A DNA stretch of 10,794 bases from Hymenopellis radicata (Eukaryota; Basidiomycota; Agaricomycetes; Agaricales; Physalacriaceae). Below the pieces are notes generated by a model that worked only from the letters and a program-made list of their open reading frames with translations, was not told where the DNA came from and did no database searches. The stretch covers positions 1-10,794 of the forward strand of contig JADNRX010001348.1 in NCBI GenBank assembly GCA_015501595.1. Direction: 5' to 3'. Below, one piece after another: positions 1 through 7,466 of the stretch (positions are counted from its first letter, which is position 1; each line of letters opens with the position of its first letter). Both the position numbers and the translations under genes were made by a program.

Positions 1-1
1 G

Positions 2-232
2 AAACCTATCCACAATGCCCTTCTCCTCGTCGAATCCCATGTTGGGATTGCGAAGATGATGGGCTACACTGACTCTGATTTGACGCGTACAGCGACGCGC
101 GCGGGGCAACGGCCTGCTTTTGTCACGTTTGCACCAAACGACGATGGTGCATATTTGCACGATGTTTTGAGCGTGAGCAGCCCTTCGTCCCCTCCCGATG
201 TTACGTGGGACGAGATGTTCATGCACGACTAG
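2..232 (+). CDS. 3' end of an unrecognised gene (partial)
   Basis: One frame is open from the first bases of the window to a TAG at 230-232, giving about 76 residues; the other two plus frames stop by about base 72. The visible C-terminus contains a stretch beginning HNALLLVESHVGIAKMMGY, a Thr/Arg-rich turn, and an acidic tail ending DEMFMHD. I do not recognise the family and give no function. The 5' part lies outside the window, so an intron boundary inside the first bases cannot be excluded. An internal ATG pair lies near base 56, so a short independent ORF is a weaker alternative. The next gene starts about 240 bases downstream on the same strand. Confidence 0.5.
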   Translation, partial: KPIHNALLLVESHVGIAKMMGYTDSDLTRTATRAGQRPAFVTFAPNDDGAYLHDVLSVSSPSSPPDVTWDEMFMHD

Positions 233-417
233 ACCCCGACACGTACAAGAAACACATAGGTCCAGATGGACACATTCGATCTTGGGGGTTTTATCCTGTG
301 GGTAGCAAAACATCTTTTCCTTTGGGATGACAGTGATCCCTTTTGCAGTATATAGAGGAAGGCGCAAAGTGCGCTGGGCAAGAAGACAATGGGCATATGG
401 TGATACGTGCCCGAGAG

Positions 418-469
418 GTAGTTTGAGCTTGCGCGGTTGTTTTCTTTTTTGCTGACTCGCCAATGACAG
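418..469 (+). other. Possible 52-nt intron just upstream of the pRiA4b/MYND start codon
   Basis: A GT at 418 and a good acceptor (branch-like GCTGAC followed by CCAATGACAG) at 469 bracket 52 nt, the standard intron size in this window. The acceptor lies directly against the ATG at 470. Upstream, an ATG at 397 reads seven codons to 417 in phase with the 470 frame. The gene may therefore start at 397 with seven extra residues, or have an intron ending exactly at the start codon. A transcript would decide. The rest of 233-469 shows no other gene. Confidence 0.35.
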
Positions 470-2466
470 ATGGAACATCAAATGACATACGCCCCCTTTG
501 GGAAGACCTCTCTTCCGCGCCCTGAAGATCAGTTCATGAAAGCGCTCCTCGCGAATAGGGTACGTTTATTTGCTGGAAGCCGAGACGAACGCGCCTGTAA
601 TGATTTCATTTTCAGAAACGCGACCTCAAGCTCGTCAACCTGGGCGACCTCACCAGGCGCGACTACGTTCTCAAAATCTACATGCCGTACGTTTCATGAC
701 TCTTTCAGGCCATCCCAGCCAAGAGGTACGCCCGATCCAGATCTCAAACACGATTCTCACGACCCCCCCCCCCCCAGTTTTAGGAAGGACCCTTAGACGG
801 CTCCTCAGCGGCAGGCCCGTACGAAATCCGCTGTTGTCAGCAAGGTGCAAAGGCAGCGACCGTGAACAACTATCAACGCAGGCATTCAGCGTATTTCTCA
901 GTCTCTACTGTATCGCTGGCACCTTCATGTCACCTCTGACTGGGGCGACATTTTTTACATTAGGAACTCGATACAACACTTAGGTACTTTAGAATTCCTG
1001 TCTTCCCAATAGTAAAGCTCAGTGCCCCAGTGATTTAGAGCTCCTCAGATGGCTCAAGCACATTTCGAACTCTTTTCTTCCTCTCGTCTTCGTCGCCACG
1101 CTGCACGGCTCAAGGGTGCCGATGTGTCACGGCTTGAGCACGGCATGCCTCGGTTGATGGTCGGCGTGTTCTCGCGTGGCAACATCAGTGTTTGAGATCT
1201 GGATCGGGCGTACCTCTTGATCCCAGCCATTCATAACGCGCTTTTAGAGAAATTTTGAAGGAGAACGGAGAGCCCCGAATCTGGAGAAGGTTTATCGTAT
1301 CCGGCGGAATGGCGCTGGACGTGTTCCAGGACAAGATTCTCGCTCCTTTGATGGGATGGTACGTCATTCCCTTCTCCGAGGCATTTTGTTTTTTGAATGT
1401 CTTTCAGGGTACGCAACTTTCATGGACATTTGCTAACGGACTATCGCGATGGCACGCAATTTGGCCCAAAGGTCGCTTTCTACAGGTAGTTGAGGCTCCA
1501 CTGATGCCGTTGTTTAGAAAAGCAAGGCTATAGATATGATGCATCTCGATCTCGTATGTCGCGACTTTTCTTCAACGTGTTTTCCCAATATAACGTGCGT
1601 TTTACACAGTCAGGATACGGGTACTTGAATGAGGACGAATTCTGTATCGCCCATCTGTTGGCCAAAACTGGTGATGCCATGAAGTACCAGTACGATTTAG
1701 GTGACCACAATGACCATGATATCGAGGTAAGCTGTGTGGAGTCTTCACCTTGAACAACCCGTCTGACGATTTCTAGGTTGAACACATTCTTCCTCTCGAA
1801 AGCAGCGCTGGAGCTGTCAAAGTCCTTGCTGGGTCTGGTATTTGTCCCATGGAGAATAGCGAGGGCAATGCGCAATGGGCCAAGAAGCTCGAGACGCTGA
1901 AAAGCGGATCACCGAAGGAGAAACAGGAGGCCATGAAGGCAATCTACTCGTCGCCCAATTACAGGGACCGTGGATGGAACCTGCGACGTAGCTTTGACGC
2001 GGACTACTTTGACCTCGCAGAGACCCAGAAAGCTGTGATGACCGCGTTGGGCACGAAAGGATCTTTTCCCGAAGGTGCCAAGATGTTCGTCATGCCTACT
2101 TCCCTCGAAGGATTCTTCGTTGGACCCCGCGAGCACGCGCGGGGCAAGACCTCTCGTAAAGTTACCACCGAAATTACCGCCCCCGTAAATGCCGAGTCTT
2201 GGGGATATTTTGAGGAACTGAAGAAGGAGGGAAGGGATAAAATCACCAATACAGCTTGCGCGGCATGTGGTAGTCCGCATGACCTTAAGATATGCGCGGG
2301 ATGTCGACAGAGGTTCTACTGTTCCGCCACATGTCAGAAGGTGAGAGTACTTCGAATTCCTTACTCTTGGGCTGAACATGACTGACGCGCTTCGCAGGGT
2401 CATTGGAAGTCCACGCATAAGCAAGAATGCGAGGATTTGCAGAAGCGTAAACGATCTACTGCTTGA
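470..2466 (+). CDS. pRiA4b ORF-3-like domain protein with C-terminal MYND zinc finger
   Basis: Inferred exons: 470-559, 616-686, 1248-1358, 1408-1471, 1518-1553, 1610-1726, 1777-2340 and 2398-2466. They join in phase to 373 residues. Residues about 46-190 resemble the plasmid pRiA4b ORF-3 family (IS1096 TnpR-passenger type): a YVLKIYMPEI strand, then EPRIWRRF, then MGW, then an FHGHLLTD strand, then MKYQYDLGDHNDHDIEVE (family form YDFGDxWxHxIxxE; the usual Trp is Asn here), then GSGICP. Residues 324-362 are a MYND finger with C324, C327, C336, C339, C345, C349, H358 and C362, normally a protein-protein interaction module. The last intron splits the finger after C349. Cellular role is unknown; a scaffold or regulatory role is only inferred. 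Introns are 46-57 nt except intron 2 (561 nt), which holds a transposon. Intron 4 (1472-1517) uses a weak GTCGCT donor, but the frame requires it. The start at 470 is the first ATG in frame; 397 is an alternative through an upstream intron. Confidence 0.87.
712..719 (+). repeat. Left target-site duplication ATCCCAGC
   Basis: Identical to 1220-1227 and immediately outside the left inverted repeat. The following C is shared by the element end on this side and by flanking DNA on the other, so duplication and end are delimited by requiring symmetric element termini. Confidence 0.88.
720..751 (+). repeat. Left 32-bp terminal inverted repeat of the MITE
   Basis: Starts CAAGAGGTAC and ends CTCAAACAC. 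Every base pairs with the reverse complement of 1188-1219. Confidence 0.93.
1188..1219 (-). repeat. Right 32-bp terminal inverted repeat of the MITE
   Basis: Reads GTGTTTGAG… to …GTACCTCTTG on the plus strand, the exact reverse complement of the left repeat. The 8-bp ATCCCAGC duplication follows at 1220. Confidence 0.93.
1220..1227 (+). repeat. Right target-site duplication ATCCCAGC
   Basis: Second copy of the 8-bp target, directly abutting the right inverted repeat. The branch-point region and acceptor of the host intron follow within 20 bases. Confidence 0.88.
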
Positions 2467-2888
2467 GCTTGGTTTGTGTTAACATTTAGAACTGCTGTTT
2501 ACCGTGATTTATTCAACTACTTACACCAACCTGGCCTGACCAAAGTTGACGCTGTTTTCGAAAGGAACTGACAGATTCAACGGCATGCTTCTGAGTTCGT
2601 ATTTTTATAATCTTTCTAGAACTGGATCATATACGGTAATTATGTGGCGCACTGATCCGGCAGTCGCGGCCGAAAACATGCGATCACATCAACCCTTTCA
2701 GTTCTTGACTCCCACCATCATGCATCATGTCACCGCTCAGTTAAACTTACTGCATCGCTCCTTGAAGGGGAAAGGGAATGATTAGGACCTGGCTCCCAGC
2801 GCTAAACCGACTCCCAGACCGCCATGACAGAAGTGCGAGCGCCGAGGTTTTCTTTTTTTTGGGAAAAGCTCAACTTGTATTCTAGACC
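2467..2888. other. Intergenic region between the MYND and DUF6535 genes
   Basis: 422 bases with no supported gene. They should hold the 3' end of the upstream transcript and the promoter of the DUF6535 gene. A pyrimidine run (about 2848-2860) lies about 30 bases before the DUF6535 ATG, as is common in fungal promoters. A 79-codon open frame at 2546-2785 lacks protein-like composition or a recognisable motif and is not called. Confidence 0.6.
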
Positions 2889-5035
2889 ATGAAAAAAGTC
2901 GAGCTCGACACGAACGACGTGCCTTTCACGCGAACCGACTCGCCATCGGCCTTTATTTCACAAGATTTTAGACAGCCATCCGAGGACGACGATTCTGAAG
3001 GGGACAAGGCGGTACGCGCTACGCATCTACCTTGAGTATATGAAGAATATTGAAGACTGGTTAGGCTCCCAAAGGATGGCGTTGTGGGGACCCATTGCAC
3101 CACGAAATTCCAAAATCTGGCGATCCATGGGAAAGCTGCCTGGCGTTAACTCGACAGTACGACCAGGACATGTGCAGAGGCTGGAATGAAGAAACTGACA
3201 CGTTGCTCGTGTTCGTACGTGCGCGCGCTATGCGTCCATTTCCCCCACCCCTCAACACGTTCATTAGGCCGGTCTTTTTTCAGCAGTCGTGACCGCGTTC
3301 ACTATTGAAGCCTATCAGTGGCTGGAGAACAACGCCCAGGACATGTCAGTGACTCTACTCGCCCAAATCTCAAACCAACTCGCGTCCCTCTCCCCGAACT
3401 CTACGAGCCAGGTCCCCTTGACGACCTCCTCCTCTTCTACCTCCCAATCCGTCTCGGAAAACTCGGCAACTCGTATTAACATCTACTGGTTCTTGAGTCT
3501 CACTCTAAGTCTCACGTCTGCACTGCTGAGCATCTTATGCAAGCAGTGGTTACGCGAGTACATGCGAGAGACCAGCCAGACGCCGAAAAGCTGCATTGGT
3601 ATTCGGCAGATGCGGTACGAAGGTTTATGGAAGTGGCAGGTGCCTAACATCATCGCGTCGCTTCCACTGCTGCTCCAATCCGCCCTCGTCCTCTTCTTCG
3701 CCGGAATCCTCGAGTTGCTTTGGAATCTTCGTCCACTCATAGCTGCAGTTATGACTATCGTGATTGGGCTCGTGTTCACATTTGTTCTACTAACGACAGT
3801 GGCACCGTTCTTTCAATGGCTGTTGTTTTTCATATGGCCTAGTTCAATAAAAGAGCTTCCCAGTCAATGCGCGTACAAGTCGCCCCAGTCATGGGCGGTT
3901 CTGCGATTCGGAACGTGGATGGCTCAGTTGCTAGTGTTACTCCCGGCGGTTAGACTAGCGTCGTCGCGTCAGTCATCGAGGGGATCTATTTTTGAAGAAT
4001 TCAAATCTCGACTGAGAGGCGTGTACGATGAACAATGGGTTGGGTAAGGATTGTGCTTGTCATTGATCAAGCAAAAGCGCTGACATTCCTTAGGTACGAT
4101 TATGATTGTGTCTTCCATCACGACTTGATGGGCAAAGGGAACTACGTCGCACGAGGTTTGACCTGGATCGACAAGACGTTCGGGGACCAGCACACGGCCC
4201 TTCAGATATGGCACTGTCTACGCGACCTCAAACCCTCGGATGCATCACAGGTCGTGCGGAGGTCATGCAAGGGTATGCAAGAAGTTATCTCTGCTCGCGT
4301 CTCCGAACTGGTCCCGCCGTTATTGGACCTAGCGGCATCCATGGATAATCCTTACGATGGGAATGACATTTCGAAGGAGGTTACGTCTATGGCGTACTTC
4401 ATGCTGTATCATTCAGATGACCGTAGTCCATACCTGCCATCATGCATCGAACAATGTCTGCGCACCTTGAATACCGCTCCGGAGGATCCTCCTATCCCAG
4501 CATCTCTGTTCGATTGCCTCCTGGTCCATCTAGATAACATGAAAGGCCCGATATCGGATGGTACGTTCCCATTTGCATCACAATGCGCCCTGCTTACGAT
4601 CGGCGACTAACAGAACTAGCTGCTCAGCTCCATCTGTATACCACCGGTCTCCTCCATCCACAACGAAGCTTCGACCACACATATATGCCCCTTCTTCTCG
4701 GGCCCATATTGAAGAAGCTACATCCCAAGATGGCAGTCAATCTACTCAACCCACTCATTCCGTGGTTACGACACTCACTTGATATCGAGTCTGCATTGTG
4801 GGCGAAGCGTAACCGCGTCAAGGCGTGCATGCGCGCCACGGCGGAGGCATTTAGTGACCTGAAGATGGAGACCGTGACGATGCAGGAAGAGGGGAAGGTG
4901 TTGATGGAATGGGTAAGAGCGTGCGAGCGATGGTTTGCGGAGGTGGGCATAGAGGATGGAGCTCGCCAGGCGATGCCACAAGATTGGAAGTACTTGTCGA
5001 GAAAGGTTAAGGCGCTTTGGCGGTTGAATTCTTGA
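2889..5035 (+). CDS. DUF6535 domain multi-pass membrane protein
   Basis: Inferred exons: 2889-3011, 3065-3214, 3268-4043, 4094-4560 and 4614-5035, all in phase, giving 645 residues. Residues 1-60 are acidic and low in order. A DUF6535-like region covers about 61-245: WESCLALTRQYDQDMCRGW, then TDTLLVFAGLFSAVVTAFTI ending in a first hydrophobic segment, a Ser/Thr-rich linker, a segment at about 161-186 followed by CKQWLREYMRE, and a further one at 217-243. Another long hydrophobic stretch covers about 247-281. The C-terminal 300 residues look helical and soluble. The family is, to my knowledge, common and variable in Agaricomycetes and of unknown function; a membrane location is inferred from the hydrophobic segments. 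Introns are 50-53 nt. The last acceptor could be at 4613 or 4619; both stay in frame and differ by two residues. The gene ends 373 bases before the next start. Confidence 0.88.
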
Positions 5036-5408
5036 TTGCGGTGAGGCGTTTCGGGCTGTGTATGATTCTTATCTGCCTGCCTACACTTATTTTGGGTACG
5101 AGGTTCTCATTTACGGTAGTACCGATTACTTATGTCGGACAGTGGTACTCATCTTGTCGTAAACAAAGCAAGACATGCAATGGTATTCTGTTTACTCCTG
5201 AATGGAATCGTTAAGGCGATGCATCGTTGCCTGCATCTCCGTCCAATGCATGAAGACAGACTCTTCGATCAACTAATTATTCTCTATTTAGTTCATGGAT
5301 TCTCGCGATTGGTTTGATTCACATGGTATCCAAAGATCGCGTCCTACTTAAAGGCTATAGGACGAGAGGCAGCACAGATACAGTCCTCCCGACAAACTTC
5401 GACCACCA
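5036..5408. other. Intergenic region and probable promoter of the Cys-rich gene
   Basis: 373 bases with no supported gene; short open frames starting inside it are not protein-like. A TACTTAAAGG motif near 5344-5353, about 60 bases before the ATG at 5409, could serve as a TATA-like element. No repeats or RNA genes were recognised. Confidence 0.5.
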
Positions 5409-6420
5409 ATGACATACCCGAGCGATTCTGAGCTTCGGAGATTAGTTCGAGAAGAAGCCCTTAAGGTTGGAGGGGACGCCTTTCAGCGAAAGTGGGCCCG
5501 ACGAAACAGAGGCATCGTACAGCAGTGGCTTATCTTTCTTGTAATATTCATTCTAATAGCACATCTAGACCTGTAAAAATTGCAGCGAGGAATATTGTTC
5601 TCCGCAAAGGACCAGAATTCCGTGCAAGGAGTGTAAGGACAGTAAACGGCACTGTTCCCGGACCGACGAGGCGCTCTTTTGTCATCTGAAGTCCCCGAGT
5701 CGCCTCCCTCACCTCACGAAAACTCGTTTCGAAAAAGTCCTGGAGATGATTCCAAACATACAAAAATATTACTTGGTTAAACAACGACGGCAGCGGCCTA
5801 GGAGCGTATGTACACTTCGGCTGATCCAATGTTACTACTACTCATGATTCCAAAGGCTCCAACGGGGCGCGTTGCTCGCGCCACATCTGGAGATATCAGT
5901 GACGATGACTTCGAAGACGTGATCAGTGTTGGTGAGCCTTGGTGGCGCCAATCATGAGTGTTTGATAACAATGCGCTTAGATTTAGATTCGTCTGAGTCC
6001 TTATCGACGTCCTCGTCAGAGCAAGTGCATGCTCAGACGCCGCCCCGGTGTAACGCGCAAGACGCCTCAGACGCCGATGAGATACAGCTACGCGGTTAGT
6101 ACACAGATTACTTGTTGAACAAGCGACTGACGATCACGCCAGACGATCGGATCGCGTACTTCGAGCAAGAACGCGAAGTAAGATACGAACAACATTCTGT
6201 CTAGACCTATTCTTGATACTAGTGTCTTTCGTACAGTTCTGTTCGAGAACGTCGTGAACGTTAGAAGGGAGATTCAAAGTAAGTACTAGTGGAATAAAGT
6301 GGAACTATGTATCAGCTCACGCTCTGGCCAGGTTTGAGAGATGAGAATCAGCTTCTCCATAATCAAGTGGCGTTTTTGGAGGAGGAGGAGGTTGCTCGGT
6401 ACCTCCTCCACGAGCTTTGA
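5409..6420 (+). CDS. Cys-rich Zn2Cys6-like protein with C-terminal coiled coil
   Basis: Likely exons: 5409-5516, 5569-5805, 5856-5931, 5981-6094 and 6143-6177, then one or two more to a TGA at 6420, about 233 residues in all. Residues 1-36 are charged and helical. Residues 38-74 hold cysteines spaced CX2CX4CX8CX2CX6CX8C. This resembles the fungal Zn(II)2Cys6 cluster (CX2CX6CX5-12CX2CX6-8C) with a shortened first loop that lacks the usual basic residues. A Ser/Asp/Glu-rich linker follows (about 125-180). The tail (RREIQ, RDENQLLHNQVAFLEEEE) looks like a coiled coil. The 6178-6331 stretch is ambiguous. A donor at 6178 with an acceptor at 6222 plus a donor at 6260 keeps frame. The stronger GTAAGT donor at 6279 with a 53-nt intron fits the better coiled-coil frame but needs a one-base change. 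A DNA-binding or regulatory role is only inferred; the exact family is not recognised. Confidence 0.62.
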
Positions 6421-6690
6421 TGTTGATATCGTACACAGGGCGTATGGGCGTCACTAAAGAGAGACGAGAGTAGCAATCTTCCTGCATGCAAACAGATTGA
6501 CTTGCTGTCTGTATTCAATTCACTTGAACTTCTTGTAGATACTGGTGTCGTGCTTTCTCGAAGAGGGTCTCCCCGCTTACGGATATGAAACTCGGTTACT
6601 CTCAACGAGGCGAGAAGAATGGGCACCGCATGACTGAACGATGCGCACTAACTGCCTCACTTCCGGATCCTTCAGTTTGTATGATCGCAG

Positions 6691-6897
6691 TATTTCGTGG
6701 AGTTCGATGAATATCACTCTATATCACTGCTTTGGACTCCAGTTCACCCTGAGCCAAACGCCTGTAAAAACATCTACCGTCCAGATATCCAGCTCAGTGC
6801 AGCAAAAGATAAGTACCAGCAGAAATCTAGCAAGAAACTGATCGATATCGCCCGCGGCAAATGCCGAACTTTCCTCTTTTCATACTTCCGTGACTAG
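6691..6897 (+). pseudogene. Orphan protein-like exon fragment
   Basis: After a possible acceptor (…GATCGCAG) at 6690, a frame stays open to a TAG at 6895-6897. It encodes 68 residues rich in Lys, Asp and aromatic residues, beginning YFVEFDEYHSIS and ending CRTFLFSYFRD. A good branch-like GCACTAAC and a second acceptor (CTTCAG at 6674) lie just upstream. No upstream exon with matching phase could be joined confidently. Two overlapping open stretches in different frames (6439-6588 and about 6540-6624) also look protein-like. The family is not recognised. It may be a decayed gene, a real small exon, or chance. Confidence 0.25.
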
Positions 6898-6924
6898 GTC
6901 GCACCAACTTCGCCCTCCAGTGTA

Positions 6925-7330
6925 TCACCGCTTGGCACCCAGAAACTGCCAAACTGTATGCCAAGTGTATGCCGCATTAAGAGCATTGAATGCGGCGGTT
7001 GGGCAATGTCCTAGGATCGAATTATCAAGCTCTTCGAGTTGATTTGTCTGGAAGCCTAGTTCCCGCAACTCCGCTTACCCGCGCTCATAGCCTCATACTG
7101 GTCTCGGCTTAAAGTCGTCCTTGGCAGAAATTCAGTTTCAGCTGTTTACCTGGTGAGCAACGAAGTTTTCCCTTCTTCCACTCATCGTCTGAAAGTGTAG
7201 CAGAAACTGGACCTAGTAGTTCAATCTCGAGTTGTGACACCAAAATGCGAACAGACGAAGTCTGAAAGCCATTCGACAAAGTGACGGCAGTCATCAGTTT
7301 TTCATGCGTTATTCCATCGTTATTCGGCTG
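6925..7330 (-). pseudogene. Minus-strand relic ORF broken across three frames
   Basis: Reading down from 7330, one minus frame runs to 7109 and contains ITHEKLMTAVTLSNGFQ and LSDDEWKKGK. A second frame (7145-7059) holds EFLPRTTLSRDQYEAMSAGK. A third (7074-6928) holds ELRELGFQTNQLEELDNSI and ALNAAYTWHTVWQFLGAKR, ending at a TGA. The pieces abut or overlap with no room for normal introns, as expected if small indels broke one protein. The 5' side runs into the carboxypeptidase promoter, so it would also be truncated. Family unknown. The protein-like character is my judgement; three open frames in a row could be chance. Confidence 0.3.
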
Positions 7331-7466
7331 TTACACTGTCCGATGCGGTTTCACAGCAATCGTACGCTCCACTCCGAGCAGAGATCGGCTTGCCCTCCGA
7401 ATATGTTGCTCTCTGTCGCCTACATAAAGCGGGCTGAAATGGCTTTTACAGAATAAAGACACACTC

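Larger units (their letters stand above)
720..1219. mobile_element. 500-bp non-autonomous DNA transposon (hAT-like MITE)
   Basis: The element begins CAAGAGGTACGCCC at 720 and ends with the exact reverse complement at 1219. The inverted repeats are perfect over 32 bp (720-751 against 1188-1219) and diverge just inside. They are flanked by identical 8-bp direct repeats ATCCCAGC (712-719 and 1220-1227), a target-site duplication. An 8-bp duplication with ends beginning CA fits the hAT superfamily; P-like elements also make 8-bp duplications, so the assignment is likely but not proven. The interior has a 13-C tract (763-775) and no credible transposase ORF, so the element would depend on a transposase made elsewhere. 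Perfect repeats and an intact duplication argue for recent insertion. Confidence 0.92.
687..1247 (+). other. Intron 2 of the pRiA4b/MYND gene, enlarged by a transposon
   Basis: The donor GTACGT at 687 follows codon position 2 of residue 54, and the acceptor CTTTTAG ends at 1247. A branch-like TTCATAAC lies near 1230. Exons 2 and 3 join in phase (…YMP then EILKENG…), running into the conserved PRIWRRF motif. Subtracting the 500-bp element and one 8-bp target copy leaves 53 nt, the usual intron size here. The insertion lies between donor and branch point, so the original splice signals remain intact. Confidence 0.85.
6421..7466. other. Gene-poor stretch with probable gene relics and the carboxypeptidase promoter
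   Basis: 1046 bases without an intact gene. Protein-like open stretches occur on the plus strand (6439-6624 and 6691-6897) and on the minus strand (7330 down to 6925), none assembling into a complete gene. The last hundred bases should be the promoter of the carboxypeptidase; CTACATAAAG at 7421-7430 is TATA-like and about 40 bases before its ATG. Confidence 0.5.

Noticed and set aside
687..708. 22-nt intron ending at the first CTTTCAG after the donor
   Set aside because: Too short to splice, and the next segment gives a poor frame. The 53-nt ancestral intron explains the signals and frame.
470..796. 108-codon open frame starting at the MYND gene ATG
   Set aside because: It reads through intron 1 and into the transposon. 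Only the first 30 codons are coding; the rest loses protein character, while splicing restores a conserved domain.
570..983. 137-codon open frame over the intron and the transposon
   Set aside because: It crosses exon 2 in the wrong frame and then the MITE interior, with no transposase motif.
1909..2424. 171-codon minus-strand open frame
   Set aside because: Shadow of the pRiA4b/MYND exon on the plus strand.
2546..2785. 79-codon plus-strand open frame between genes
   Set aside because: No motif, no splice partners and ordinary intergenic composition.
6032..6076. Two copies of CTCAGACGCCG
   Set aside because: Short direct repeat inside a low-complexity Ser/Asp/Ala coding stretch; expected from codon reuse.
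6962..6990. Hairpin with GCCGCATT / AATGCGGC arms
   Set aside because: Only 8-bp arms, inside the putative relic and without flanking duplication or a U-run; could be chance.
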